A stretch of 64,000 nt of DNA from the NCBI RefSeq assembly GCF_032452875.1, contig NC_083897.1:12444854-12508853 (forward strand), written 5' to 3'. Position 1 is the stretch's first letter. Every line of letters starts with the position of its first letter. This document shows, piece by piece, positions 21,369 to 32,650 of this stretch. A program made the position numbers and the translations under genes. Below the pieces are notes generated by a model, which was given only the letters and a program-made list of their open reading frames with translations, was not told the origin of the DNA and made no database searches. This DNA is from Bos javanicus (Eukaryota > Chordata > Mammalia > Artiodactyla > Bovidae).

Positions 21369-23530
21369 TAAGAAAGAAGTACAGAGTGAAATGAGTTGGA
21401 AAGTGTTAGGCAAAACCAAAATGTTGATGATCATTGTTCTTTCTCTGAATTCTTGTGAGTACCAAGGAAATGATCTAAAAAAAGGAAGAAACATGAGGCC
21501 CCAAAAAGGCATATCACGGGATAATTTGATATTGCCCCCAAGTCCAGTTCTAAATCTGGGCAAAAGCCAGGACGTATGAATCCCACTTCACATTGGCAGG
21601 TGGTGCCTGTGATCCCTGGGTTTAACTCTGGCCTGAACTGGAAAGAGACTCTCCGTTTCTTCTGGGATTTCCTGGAAAGAGATGATTTTAGAACATCAGG
21701 GTTCTCTAGCTGATCCTGGGGTCATCCTAGGAGCAGGCTTCACTAATGGAGTAGAGAAAGAAACACTGCCGGTCTCCCCCCAGCTTCCAGTGGAAGAAAC
21801 AAAATTCAGATAAAATTCTGCCCTTTTGCTTCAACTAGGTGGCACCCAGAGGCTCACTGCTGTACAATCACTTTCATAACTTGAATATAATATAAAACTG
21901 TGCTTTCCCGAACATGTTTCTCGGATCTCTCACAGGAGCACAAGGTCAAAACTACATTTTTCCCCCTAAAGATACCTAGAAAGTCTTATTTTATTGTTTG
22001 TGTCCAAGAGGGAAAATAAAGAGCCTCCTAGCATACAGTTGTAATGATTGGGAATCCTTCAGTGCTCTTCAGGGGTAATCTGACAGCATACCTTGTTTGC
22101 ATCAAAAAGCATCACATTAGTCAAAGCTTCAGCTATTTGCAATGCAGTACAATACTTTCTTCTTCATCTTAATATGCTCATCTTGCATGCCAAACAACCC
22201 TTGATTTTTCATGGTATTGGAGGAGAATCACAAAAATTCTACAAGAGTAAATTATATAAACTCATTCATATCTGGCTTTGGGATGTATGATGCTTGTACA
22301 GACATTTGTTTTCTTTGCTGCAGCTTTACCTTCTGGGATTTTGTTTGGATTATTAATAAAATTAGTACATTTGCTAATGAGAATCATGGGGTTATGAGAC
22401 TCAAAATGCTGGATTTGGGGCATTCTAAATTGGCAGCAGCTAATCCATAAAGTGAACAACACACATGGAAGCAGTTGAGAGGTAACATTATTCACAAGAG
22501 AAGGTGTGGAAAATAATAAATAAGACTTCTACCTACTGCAAATAATTTTCTATCCCTCACTTTGGGGTTCTCAAAAAGACTCTTCATTTGGATGCCATTA
22601 ATTTTTCAGAATGATTTCTGCCCTCTTTCTGGCCTGCACTGTGGGGAACCAGGGAGCATTTGCTAAGGCTCTTTGCTCTTTCTTTTCTTTTGTGAAAGCT
22701 TCTGCCTGCCTTACTTTATCCTCTTAACAGCTCAGTTCAACTGGCCCTTCCAAGTGAGACAAATGACCTCAGAAAATGTTCTGTGCTTCGTTGAGAGAGT
22801 TGCCGAATAATATAGGACACTGAAGACCTGAAGCCATATGAAGTGAGGACTTAATGGCTAAGTTTCATACAATGGCTGCACTCCAACTGGCCAGAAAAAC
22901 AGCCTCCTGGTAGAGACTTCTACACAGAACAGGCTTTGATCCCATTCTCATTCTAATCTACTAAGAGAATGCCTTCCAAATCCACTTACCATGTCCCTAA
23001 GCACCTCCCTCACAGTACCCAGAGCAAAGACAAAACATTAGATCTTACCTAGGTCATTGCTTTTTCACTAGGAGCTCCTTCAACTAAGTACAATTCAACT
23101 TCACTAAATGCTTGCCTGAAAGCATAGTTCAAATCAACCATGCAATTTCCTTCCTTATGTACCACGTCCCAGGCCCCAGCCCCTTTTGCTTCCCAAACCA
23201 TACAGGCTACTGGGATTCTCTCTCTCAAGAAAAAATGTGAATAGCCTAATAAAAAGTCTATTGTACCAACAAGGAGTTGAGGAGGGTGAGAGAGTGAGTT
23301 TATAGTAGTATATGTCATTGGTACTAAGGATGGGTGCTCACTTTGACCAACTGTTTGACAATTCCTCCCCCAACCTCAAAGGACAATGTTAAATTGGAAA
23401 CAATCAGGCTTTTCTCCTTTATAAACTACTTCCATTTTAGTCCCATAGATACATGAGAAATTATAATTTTTCATATACTATTTGTGTCTAATCACTAGCT
23501 AATTAAGAAGATCTGAAAAATTTATTTAGG
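21369..23530. other. Unique DNA, nothing recognised
   Basis: About 2.2 kb without a repeat or gene I can support. Open frames (21303-21563, 22093-22290, 22211-22450, 22262-22495, 23049-23318) are short, mutually overlapping and featureless. Being repeat-poor, it is the kind of place where a conserved non-coding element could sit, but I cannot test conservation. Confidence 0.45.
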
Positions 23531-23614
23531 TTAAAGCAGAAGAAATTGGAGCTTATAGCTTGAAAACACAAGTTAAAGCAGAAGAAATTGGAGCTTATAG
23601 CTTGAAAACACAAG
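23531..23614. repeat. Perfect 42-bp tandem duplication
   Basis: The unit beginning TTAAAGCAGAAGAAATTGGA at 23531-23572 is repeated without a mismatch at 23573-23614. The perfect identity suggests a recent local duplication, or a polymorphic minisatellite. Confidence 0.97.
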
Positions 23615-23874
23615 TAAAGAAGGAACACACAGAGTCAATCTGGACAGGGATCAGGAGGAAATTGTGCTACATTCCTTTCCACTGTCCCTTTTCTCCTTCT
23701 CTTCTGACTTTCCTCATGCTTCTGCCTGCTACTTCTATCTATTTTTCTTAGACAGATGCAGGGTTTCCAGCAGTGCTGCCCTTGTGCCCTTGGTTGAATC
23801 TCTTTATTTTTCATGCTTATGCTCAGTGTCCTTTTCCTGTTACTTTCAAATTTAGGGACAGCTTTAATTTCAGA

Positions 23875-24101
23875 CTGGGATTTCCCTGGTGACTCAGATG
23901 GTAAAGAATCTGCCTGCAATGCAGGAGGTGTAAGAGATGCTGGTTCCATCCCTGAGTCAGGAGGATCCCCTGGAGAAGGGAATGGCCACCCACTCCACTG
24001 TTCTTGTCTGGAGAATTCCATGGACAGGGGAGTCTGGCAGGCTACAGTCCATGGGGTCGCAAACAGTTGGACATGACTGAGCGACTCTCACTTTCACTAA
24101 C
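23875..24101 (+). mobile_element. Bov-tA SINE, 11-bp TSD
   Basis: Complete Bov-tA with head ('ccctggtgactcagatggta') and 3' part ending in 'actctcactttcac'. Flanked by the perfect 11-bp TSD TTAATTTCAGA at 23864-23874 and 24102-24112. Confidence 0.93.
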
Positions 24102-24299
24102 TTAATTTCAGAGCTGTGCCAACCCAGGTCAACAATGGGTAAACTGGTTAAAGTTCACTCACAGATAAACATAGTTCATCCAGTTCACCCTTGCCCTCTT
24201 GCTATTTTTTTTTTTTTATCTATTAAGATATACATGTAAGTGTATGCATGTTTGTATTTCTGAGTCTATCCCATATTCTCAACCAGGTGAAGTTTAGTA

Positions 24300-24505
24300 C
24301 ACTAGGTGGTATAATACAGCTGTTAAAAACATGGGCTTTGGAATCAGATAGACATGGATTTGTGTTCCATCTCTAGAATTTTCTAGCCATGTAACAGTGG
24401 GCAAGCAAACAAACCCCCTGCTGAAAATGGAGAAAAGAATAGTGTCAAGACTCATATATTTGTTTTGAGGATTAAACATAATAATGCATGTAATGGATCC
24501 AGAAT
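24300..24505 (+). mobile_element. MIR SINE remnant
   Basis: 'ttaaaaacatgggctttgga', 'cagatagacatggatttgtg', 'catgtaacagtgggcaag' and 'gaggattaaacataataatg' follow the MIR consensus order. Confidence 0.7.
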
Positions 24506-25055
24506 TATATTTTAAATATAGTAGTAGCTGAACTAAGTTATTCAAAGGTAAAAGTCTGATATTGATTATATCAGACTTCTTTATGCTCAATTCCATAAAC
24601 CCTGTAACAAAGAATAGCTATGACAGATTCAAGAAGATTGAGCCAGAAGGGGCCTCAGAGATTGTGTGGTCTAATCCTCTGATTTTCTTCCTAGGAACTT
24701 GAGATGCAGAGACAGAAACAGACTTCTATGTAGTCATTTTGACAGAAGGTGGTACAACCAGAATGAAAACTCAGGACTCATTATTGCCCTTTTTCTTTCA
24801 TTCCAGTTTCTTCTTGTGATTAATTTCAAGAATTTTTCTGCCTTAACTTTCTAACACAGTCTTGTGGGAAAAGGGAGTTACATACAAAGCTTCATGTTAT
24901 AAAGACCAAAAGCCCAGGGGGACTTCAAAAGAAAGGAAAACAGTCAAATGCTCTGCATGTTAGAAGCCTGCACTTTAAATGGAGATCAAAGACATACATA
25001 TGTGTGCATATCACACATATGCAATCACAAACGTACCCACTCAGCAGAAGAACAA
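24506..25055. other. Mostly unique DNA, possible MIR trace
   Basis: 24640-24790 has a weak reverse-complement MIR-like pattern ('gagatgcagagacagaaaca', 'agaatgaaaactcaggac'); the remainder is unrecognised. Confidence 0.4.
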
Positions 25056-25059
25056 TGGC

Positions 25060-25345
25060 GGGCTTCCCTGGTGTCTCAGTGGTAAAGGATCCATGTGAAA
25101 ATGCAGGGGTTATGGGTTTGATCCCTGGTCCAGGAAGATTCTACATGCCACACAGCATGTAGAACTAAGCCCATGCACTTTAACTACTGAAGCCCACAGC
25201 CTGGAGTCCATGCTGGTCAACAAGGGAAGCCACCACCATAAGAAGCCTTTGCACTACAACTCTAGAGTAGCCCCTGCTCTCCGCAACTAAAGAAAAAGCT
25301 CACACAGCAACAAAGACTCAGCACAGCCACAATGTGTGCAAAGTT
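25060..25345 (+). mobile_element. CHR-type artiodactyl SINE
   Basis: tRNA-Glu-like head 'ggcttccctggtgtctcagt', then the long CHR body with repeated 'aagcc' and 'caact' motifs ('ctactgaagcccacagcctg', 'aagaagcctttgcactacaa', 'agtagcccctgctctccgca'). Older than the Bov-tA family; its A-rich tail is lost. Confidence 0.8.
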
Positions 25346-26773
25346 GCAGCACAATGTGAGTTCATGAAGGTTGAGTAGATAGACTACAATAAAAAACTCT
25401 AGATTTAAGAAGTCCTGATGAGGATTGCCTCCTGAAAATAAATGGAGTCTAAACTCTTGCATTAACTTGCAATAACTTTGCTAAAATATCTTTCCAAATA
25501 TTTAAAAACAAGGAAAGTAGCAGAGGACAACCATTTTTTTTAACACAATGGAACCTGTTTTAGCTCCCAGAGATCCATTCTACAAGGAAGACCAAACATG
25601 GACTTAAATCTTGGTGGCTGTCTTCTACAAAGATGAGATTTCCACATCTGTTCGGCTTTTATGCAGCTTCTTCAGTCATCATCCCATGCATTTCCCATGA
25701 CCACAGAAGGTTTTGAGAGAAGCCATTGAGCTGAAGTGCACTTTCAGGTGCCAGAAATACAGTGCAAACTACCTCGGCCAACCTCACACTCCTGGGGATG
25801 AGCCCCCTCCCCCTGGCTCTCTCATAGTGAGGTGTCAGACTGACCCCTTGCTTCAGCGAACTTAATGGAGAACACACAGCAGATTTCAGTAATGGATCAG
25901 TTCCTCTCCTCAGGATGCCCAATCTATAATGAAAATGAATTACTGTGTTTTAGTTCACTCGGGATAACCAAGTATGGATTATTCTTTGATTCTGACTTTG
26001 CAGATGCACAAATCCTATTGTTTGAGACCTTAGCAAGACACTGTAATGTTTCAGGTCTGGATGTGCCAAAGGAAGGTTGGGTATAGATTAGCCAAATGTC
26101 CATTTGTTCACTGACATGGTAGGATTCAAATAATAGATCTTCAAAAACAATGTGCTCTAGTCAGTCTCCATCTCAGACATGGACAGCATTTCACAGGTGC
26201 TAGAGAAGCTTTCCTAGCAATGCAGAGCTTTAAAATAAGCAATGCTTCTCTGCAGATTCCCTGCATCCCTCTTGTTAGCACCCTGCCACCATGCCATAGC
26301 ACTCAAAGTGCTTCTGATGTCCTACTGGCATGTCCTACTTAGACACAAGGCAATGCCTGGAGCCCAGCACTTCTCCCACCTCATGCCACAGCCCAATATC
26401 TTTTACTTTTTAATGAATTCAACCAACATGTATTGAGTGGTTAACTCTGAGGGAATTCAAGTGTTACCCATTATTTGTCCTAGGGAGAAAGTACATTTTA
26501 GAATGCAAGACAAGATCCACAACTAGAAAGACAGGCAGAGTCTAGACTATAAAGACTCTTGTATACCATTATTTGAAGGTGTTTAGGCTTTAGCGTTTAT
26601 GCAGTGGGTGTCTATGGGAGGTTCTCATATAGGAAACTCATTGTCAGGCTTAAAATAATTGCACTGGAGACACTGGAAAGGATAAGACTGACATTCAGTA
26701 TAATCCTTGCAAAGCCAGAGTTCATAGAGAGGTTGAGTCAATGGTCAAATTCAAGTCAAAGCAAAGGTCAACA
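25346..26773. other. Unique DNA, nothing recognised with confidence
   Basis: Open frames at 25659-25922 (-), 25865-26086 (+) and 26242-26436 (+) are featureless. A phrase near 26405-26435 ('caaccaacatgtattgagtg') hints at an L2 or MIR remnant. Confidence 0.4.
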
Positions 26774-26784
26774 ACATGGGTTGG

Positions 26785-26943
26785 GGACTTCCCTGGTGGT
26801 CCAGTGGTTAAAACATGGCCTTCCAATGCAGAGGGTACATATTCGATCCCTCGTTGAGGAGCTGGGATCACACATGCCTCGCAGCCAGAAAACAAAAACA
26901 TAAAGCAAAAGCAATATTAAATTCAATAAATAGCTAAAAAAGG
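26785..26943 (+). mobile_element. Short CHR-type SINE, 11-bp TSD
   Basis: Head 'ggacttccctggtggtccag', then 'cgatccctcgttgaggagct' and an A-rich tail. Flanked by the TSD ACATGRGTTGG at 26774-26784 and 26944-26954 (one mismatch). Confidence 0.85.
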
Positions 26944-26954
26944 ACATGAGTTGG

Positions 26955-27576
26955 AAAATGTAGAAGCTATCATAAAATCAAACCCAAAATATGTCATTCA
27001 GTGAACTAAAGTGAGGTTCCCTGACCCTACATTCTAGGAAAGGCAGATCTAGCCAATAGTTCAGCTCTTTGGGTGTAGCTGGATCACACAGCCTGAAAGA
27101 TTTGATGAAGGTTTCCTTCCTACTCATGAGGTGAAGAAGCAAGGAAAGGAAAAAATGAGAATAAAGCATGAGAAAGCATGAACCAGTTTGACAGACACAA
27201 AAGTAGTTGAGGACATTTTTCTCATGTAAGCATCCCAACCACTCTTGCAGACCTGACCGACAAAGAGGCCCTTTGATGGTACCATCCAGTGGTCAGTGTC
27301 TGGAAAAGTGACTTCAGATTGGGGAACTGTCCCATTTCAATTCTTTCCCAATTACTCAAACTTTCTTTTTACAAAAGTGGCAGAAGGCAATAGGCCTGAG
27401 TACGGCTTTTTGTCTACTCATTTCCACATATAAGGAACATACGAAATCACTCAATTTTCATCATCATGATTTATGATGTATTCCATTGAGTTTTAGTCAT
27501 AGATCTCTGCAGTGATCTTGAGCCTCTCTCTTTATGTGTATATGTCAGAGCCAAACATGAAAATGAGAAGTTTATC
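26955..27576. other. Unique DNA, nothing recognised
   Basis: No repeat or gene recognised. Confidence 0.45.
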
Positions 27577-27795
27577 TAACTATTAATTTGCTGAGCTGCC
27601 ATGACAGAATATCACAAATAGGGTGATTTAAGCAACAGAAATTTTTAATCTTCCAGTTCTGGAGGCTAGAACTCTGAGATCAAAGAGTCAGCCAAGATCT
27701 TTCCTTCTGAGAGATGGAAAGAAGTATCTGTTCCATACCTTCCTTTCAGCTTCTGGTGGATTGATAGCAATATTTGGTGTTTCTAGGCTTGTTGA

Positions 27796-28505
27796 ATGTG
27801 AAAGTGGAGAGTGAAAAAGTTGGCTTAAAGCTCAACATTCAGAAGACGAAGATCATGGCATCCGGTACCATCACTTCATGGGAAATAGATGGGGAAACAG
27901 TGGAAGCAGTGTCAGACTTTATTTTTGGGGGCTCCAAAATCACTGCAGATGGTGACTGCAGCCATGAAATTAAAAGACGCTTACTCCTTGGAAGAAAAGT
28001 TATGACCAACCTAGATAGCATATTGAAAAGCAGAGACATTACTTTGCCAACAAAGGTCTGTCTAGTCAAGGCTATGGTTTTACCAGTGGTCATGTATGGA
28101 TGTGAGAGTTGGACTGTGAAGAAGGCTGAGCGCCGAAGAATTGATGCTTTTGAATTGTGGTGTTGGAGAAGACTCTTGAGAGTCCCTTGGACTGCAAGGA
28201 GATCCAACCAGTCCATTCTGAAGGAGATCAGCCCTGGGATTTCTTTGGAGGGAATGATGCTAAAGCTGAAACTCCAGTACTTTGGCCACCTCATGTGAAG
28301 AGTTGACTCATTGGAAAAGACTCTGATGCTGGGAGGGATTGGGGGCAGGAGGAGAAGGGGACGACAGAGGATGAGATGGCTGGATGGCATCACTGACTCG
28401 ATGGACATGAGTCTGAGCCAACTCTGGGAGTTGGTGATGGACAGGGAGTCCTGGAGTGCTGCGATTCATGGGGTTGCAAGGAGTCGGACACGACTGAGTG
28501 ACTGA
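27796..28505 (+). pseudogene. BovB ORF C-terminal part, one in-frame stop
   Basis: Encodes the region downstream of the reverse transcriptase palm: VESEKVGLKLNIQKTK, then DGDCSHEIKRRLLLGRK, then VMYGCESWTVKKAERR and FELWCWRRLLRVPWTA. The frame is open to a TGA at 28296-28298, then continues in the same frame ([16 protein letters not shown], ending KSRTRLSD) to 28505. The single stop sits where an intact CGA arginine codon is seen in other copies (for example the complement near 32876). It is a 5'-truncated fragment with no catalytic domain, so not a gene. Confidence 0.85.
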
Positions 28506-28514
28506 ACTGAACTG
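27796..28514 (+). mobile_element. Young BovB 3' insertion in MaLR LTR, 11-bp TSD
   Basis: 5'-truncated BovB bounded by the perfect 11-bp TSD AGGCTTGTTGA at 27785-27795 and 28515-28525. It is among the least decayed BovB copies in the window. It ends with CTGAACTGAACTGA and has no poly-A, as usual for RTE elements. Confidence 0.95.
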
Positions 28515-28807
28515 AGGCTTGTTGACACATTATCTCAATGTTTCTTTTTGGTGGCAATGGCATTCTCCCTGTGTGCAAATCCATTTCTGTTTCCAAATTT
28601 TTTTTTATATCAAACACACTTACATTGGATTAAGGTCACTCTAATGATGTCATCTTAACTTGATCATCTGCAAAGATCCTATTTCTAAGGCTGCATCTAT
28701 AGATTCTGAGAGTTAGAGCTTCTGCATCCTTTAGAGGGATAAAAGTCAACCCTTAACAGTTACTGTCCAAATATTTTCATTAGTTTAGTCCTTCTTAGGT
28801 GCCAGTT

Positions 28808-29035
28808 GGGCTTCCCAGGTGGCACTAGTGGTAAAGAACCTGTGTGCCAATGCAGGAAAGGTGAGACACAGGTTAGATCCTTTGGTCGGGAAGATACCCT
28901 AGAGGAGGGCATGGCAACTCAGTCCAATATTCTTGCCTGGAGAATCCCATGAACAGAAGGAGCATGGTGGGCTACAGTCCATAGGGTCACAGAGTCAGGC
29001 ACAATTGAAGTGACAGCATGCAAGCACACAGCATA
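28808..29035 (+). mobile_element. Bov-tA SINE
   Basis: Head 'gggcttcccaggtggcacta', linker, then a 3' part ending around 'aattgaagtgacagcatgca'. Possible 6-bp TSD CCAGTT at 28802-28807 and 29036-29041. Confidence 0.9.
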
Positions 29036-29041
29036 CCAGTT

Positions 29042-29660
29042 ACTATGTTACATGCTCTACATACATTCTTACATTTAATCCCTGCAGCAAACATCCCTGG
29101 TCAGTGTTATTATTCAGTCTTAAGAAATTGAAGCAGAGGCCAGTGTCAGCTGACCCACTAGATCAGATGCGGGAATGGCAACTACACACAAGAATAAGGC
29201 AAGTGTTTTTTCTACAATCTGGCATATAATGATTTTCAGGATGAATATAAAATATGAAGTAGGTTCACAATTGGGAAATCAATCCATATAGGGAAGACAA
29301 GGGCAACCCAAGTACCATTAGTCAGAAATTCAAACACCTTCTCACTTCAAGATCCAAATGTGTCTTCATGCTTGGGACCAGTGGAAGAACAAGCAGCAAT
29401 GAGTCAGAAGTTAAATCCAAAAGCATAGATACAAGATCACAGGAAAACAGACGTTTGGTAAGCAGCAGGTGCAGCAACTAGAAACACGGATCGAATCTAT
29501 TAAACTATGTGATCCTGAAATGGAGGCTGTCTTTGATATTCAATTCAGATTCACTATGAACACACACACACACAAGTAAACACACCAATAAATCGCTCAA
29601 TCAATATGTAGATAGATGATAAATATATATTATATACACATGGGGAGATTTAATTACACA
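29042..29660. other. Unique DNA, nothing recognised
   Basis: Only a short CA run (29561-29575) stands out. Confidence 0.45.
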
Positions 29661-29985
29661 GTGCTTTACTACAAGGGCTCTGGAACCAGATCATCTGGGA
29701 TTCTATCCAGGTTATAACACATCCTTGTGGTGTGACCTTAGACAAATCATTTAATATCCATGTGCCTTGATTTTCTTATCTGTAAAGTGGGGACAATTAT
29801 GGCATCTTTCTCATGGAGTTTTAATGAGGATTGAGTGACTTAATCTTATAAAATTTACAGTGCAGTTGGTATATGGCAGAAACCAACACAATATTGTAAG
29901 CAATTATCCTTAAATTAAAATAAATTTAAAAACCTTTACAGAGCATACAAGCATCATTCAATAAGTACTAATATTGCACATAAGT
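29661..29985 (+). mobile_element. MIR SINE interrupted by a short L1 tail
   Basis: Plus-strand MIR ('aagggctctggaaccagatc', 'ttgtggtgtgaccttagaca', 'cttatctgtaaagtggggac', 'gaggattgagtgacttaatc') resumes after the insertion with 'cattcaataagtactaatat', the MIR 3' end. Confidence 0.75.
29865..29934 (+). mobile_element. Ultra-short L1 3' end in MIR, 11-bp TSD
   Basis: About 70 bp: 'ggcagaaaccaacacaatat' and 'ttaaattaaaataaatttaa' match an L1-BT-type 3' terminus. TSD TTTACAGWGCA at 29854-29864 and 29935-29945 (one mismatch). Confidence 0.8.
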
Positions 29986-30054
29986 ATGTTAAATACACAG
30001 ATTTAAATGGACACATGTATAGTGGATAGGAAAGCCCTGATAGACCCCAGATTT

Positions 30055-30057
<3 letters not shown>

Positions 30058-30087
<30 letters not shown>
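30058..30087. repeat. (CA)n microsatellite
   Basis: Fifteen uninterrupted AC/CA dinucleotides. Confidence 0.97.
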
Positions 30088-30089
<2 letters not shown>

Positions 30090-31320
30090 ACAGACTCTCA
30101 TATATTTAAAATTTGTGAACTTACATTATATAATTTTCCTTTTAAAATGTAGCAAATTAAAATGTTAGACACTTCATGATTCCACAATGACATGGCAATG
30201 GTCATTTATAAAGCTATGAAAATAAATTTGGCTACTAAAATAAACTCTACTATTTGGTAGTATTAACTAAGAACTAAACTGAACTTGCAAATCTGAATCA
30301 AAAGTGATGAGGAAGATCAGCATATATAGTCATCCAGGATTCTTGAACAGCACAAGAAATGAAAATAAAAGCCAATCTATCCCATCCCACTGGAAATCAA
30401 TCTCTCACTTAAAATTAAGGAGCAAACACATTTCATCTTTCCCTCACATTCTGTCCCACAATTCAGCAAAGCAAGGGCTGACCACCTAGTTCATACATAC
30501 AACTTTATCTCTCCATTATCACACCATTACTATCTTGCTGTCCATATCCAGAGACAAATTCCCAGAAAACATATGATCAGTAAAATGTTACAGGCAAGTA
30601 TGAAAACATGACAAAACTGATAAATACAGAAAATAGACATCCAAGTCAAGAATTATGGAGGTTACTGAGGAAGATATCAGAAGCAAAAGCATGATCGAAG
30701 AACCTTGTCTGGGTTTTTTAAATAGGCAATTAAAAGAGACCTGTGCTTAGACATATCCTGAAAAAAAAAAAAACAAATTTTGATTATTAGAATAACTTTT
30801 TCTCTTACAAATATCCACAGAGCAAAATAAACAGGTTATCTCAAAAGCTACAAAATTTAATCTATCATCAAACACCTAAGACACACAGCATTTTATAAAA
30901 GGCAATGAATGAAGCAAAATCAATGTGATTTTTAAGGCGAAATATTGTGAACTAAGGATTATACACTAAGTTGAACTCTGTTTCATGTACAAAAAACGCA
31001 CAGAACACAGTCTTAGGCTAATAGGCAAAGGCTCAAAGGACAGGTACAAAGGCTAAATTGTACTATCATATGTAAATCCTTAGAATAAATATGTGGACTA
31101 TATGACCATTGCTCAATGAATGAATATTTATGATTCACAAATATAGAAGCAATGATATAAAAAGATTCAAGCCTTGGCTACCATGGATAAAGACCCAGGA
31201 GCCTAACATTAACACTAGCAATGAAGTAAAGTGTGGTAAGAAGATAAGACTAGCCAGAAAAAGACTTGTTTGGAACCCAAACAATATGAACTATAATTTG
31301 GTTGCAAAGGTTAGTAATTG
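30088..31320. other. Unique AT-rich DNA, nothing recognised
   Basis: No repeat or gene supported. Confidence 0.45.
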
Positions 31321-31342
31321 GGTTCCAAATATATTTGGAACC
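31321..31342. repeat. Perfect 22-bp palindrome
   Basis: The 11-base arm GGTTCCAAATA is followed immediately by its reverse complement, immediately before a BovB 5' junction. Self-complementary along its entire length. Confidence 0.95.
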
Positions 31343-31349
31343 TGATATC

Positions 31350-32320
31350 TTGTAGGTCAAGAAGCAACAGTTAGAACTGGACATGGAACAATGGACTGGT
31401 TCCAAATTGGGAAAGAAGTACATCAAGGATGCATATAGTCCCCCTGCTTATTTAAATTATATGCAGAGTACATCATGTGAAATGCAGGTCTGGATGAAGC
31501 ACAAGCTGGAATCAAGATTGCCAGGAGAAATATCAATAACCTCAGATATGCAGATGACACCAACTTTATGGCAGAAAGCGAAGGACTAAAGAGTCTCTTG
31601 ATGGAAGTGAAAGAGGAGAGTGAAAAAGTTGGCTTAAAATTCAACATTCAGAAAACTAAGATCATGGCATCCAGTCCCATCACTTCATGGCAAATAGATG
31701 GGGAAACAGTGGAAACAATGGCTGACTTTATTTTTCTGGGCTCCAAAATCACTGCAGATGGTGACTGAAGCCATGAAATTAAAAGGCACTTGCTCCTTGG
31801 GAAAAAAAGCTATGACCAACCTAGACACCATGTTAAAAAGCAGAAACATTACTTTGCGGACAAAGGTCCATCTAGTTAAAGCTATGGTTTTTCCAGTAGT
31901 CATGTATGGATGTGAGAGTTGTACCATAAAGAAAGCTGAGTGCCGAAGAATTGATGTTTTTGAACTGTGGTGTTGGAGAAAACCCTTGAGAGTCCCTTGG
32001 ACTGCAAGGAGATCCAACCAGTCCATCCGAAAGGAAATCAGTCTTAAATATTCACTGGAAGGACTGATGCTGAAGCTGAAGCTCCAATACTTTGGGCACC
32101 TAATTGAAGAACTGACTCATTGGAAAAGACTCTGATATTGGGAAAGACTGAAGGCAGGAGGAGAAGGGGACGACAGAGGATGAGATGGTTGGATGGTATC
32201 ATGACTCTATGGACATGAGTTTGAGTAAGCTCCGGGAGTTGGTGATGGACAGGAAGGCCTAGTGTGCTGCAGTCCATGGGGTCACAAAGAGTCAGACACA
32301 ACTGAGCAACTGAACTGAAC
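31350..32320 (+). mobile_element. BovB LINE, 5'-truncated
   Basis: Starts in the reverse transcriptase palm ('taggtcaagaagcaacagtt') and runs to the 3' end (ACTGAACTGAACTT). The catalytic box reads RYADDT near 31540-31557, with both aspartates retained. The frame is broken (31568-31768 then 31698-32135, which overlap in different frames). Inactive. Confidence 0.92.
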
Positions 32321-32453
32321 TTGAAATATATTCACCTTCATAACCATATCCATATTTATATTAAACTACCTTAAGCTACTTTGAACTGAATTACTATACT
32401 TGCAGTTTCTCTGTCATAATTTCTCATTTTATAAAATAAAGATGAAAACAGTG

Positions 32454-32620
32454 CAGACTTCTCTGGTGGTCCAGTGGCTAAAACTCCATGCTCCCAATGT
32501 AAGGAAATAAGAGTTCGATCCCTCATCAAGGAACTAGATCCCATATGCCTCAACTAAGTGTGTGCATGTCACAACTAAAGATCCTATGTATCGCCACAGC
32601 CAAATAAACAAATGCTTTTT
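32454..32620 (+). mobile_element. CHR-type artiodactyl SINE
   Basis: 'acttctctggtggtccagtg', 'gagttcgatccctcatcaag', then 'cacagccaaataaacaaatg' form a diverged short CHR SINE. Confidence 0.75.
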
Positions 32621-32650
32621 CTTTAAATACAGATAACAACAATGATATCT

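Larger units (their letters stand above)
27577..28762 (+). mobile_element. MaLR (MLT1-like) solitary LTR split by BovB
   Basis: Two segments (27577-27795 and 28526-28762) together form one ERVL-MaLR long terminal repeat. Marker phrases are 'gagctgccatgacagaatat', 'ccagttctggaggctagaac', 'cttctggtggattgatagca' on the left, and 'ggcattctccctgtgtgcaa', 'acattggattaaggtcactc', 'gtcaacccttaacag' on the right. There is no internal or coding sequence beside it, so it is a solo LTR of this ancient mammalian retroelement. Confidence 0.8.

Noticed and set aside
27774..28298. 174-codon plus-strand open frame as a gene
   Set aside because: It is the C-terminal part of a 5'-truncated BovB with a TSD and no start or catalytic domain of its own.
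27839..28408. 189-codon minus-strand open frame
   Set aside because: Antisense shadow of the same BovB; similar antisense frames appear over other BovB copies (7856-8116, 47816-48157).
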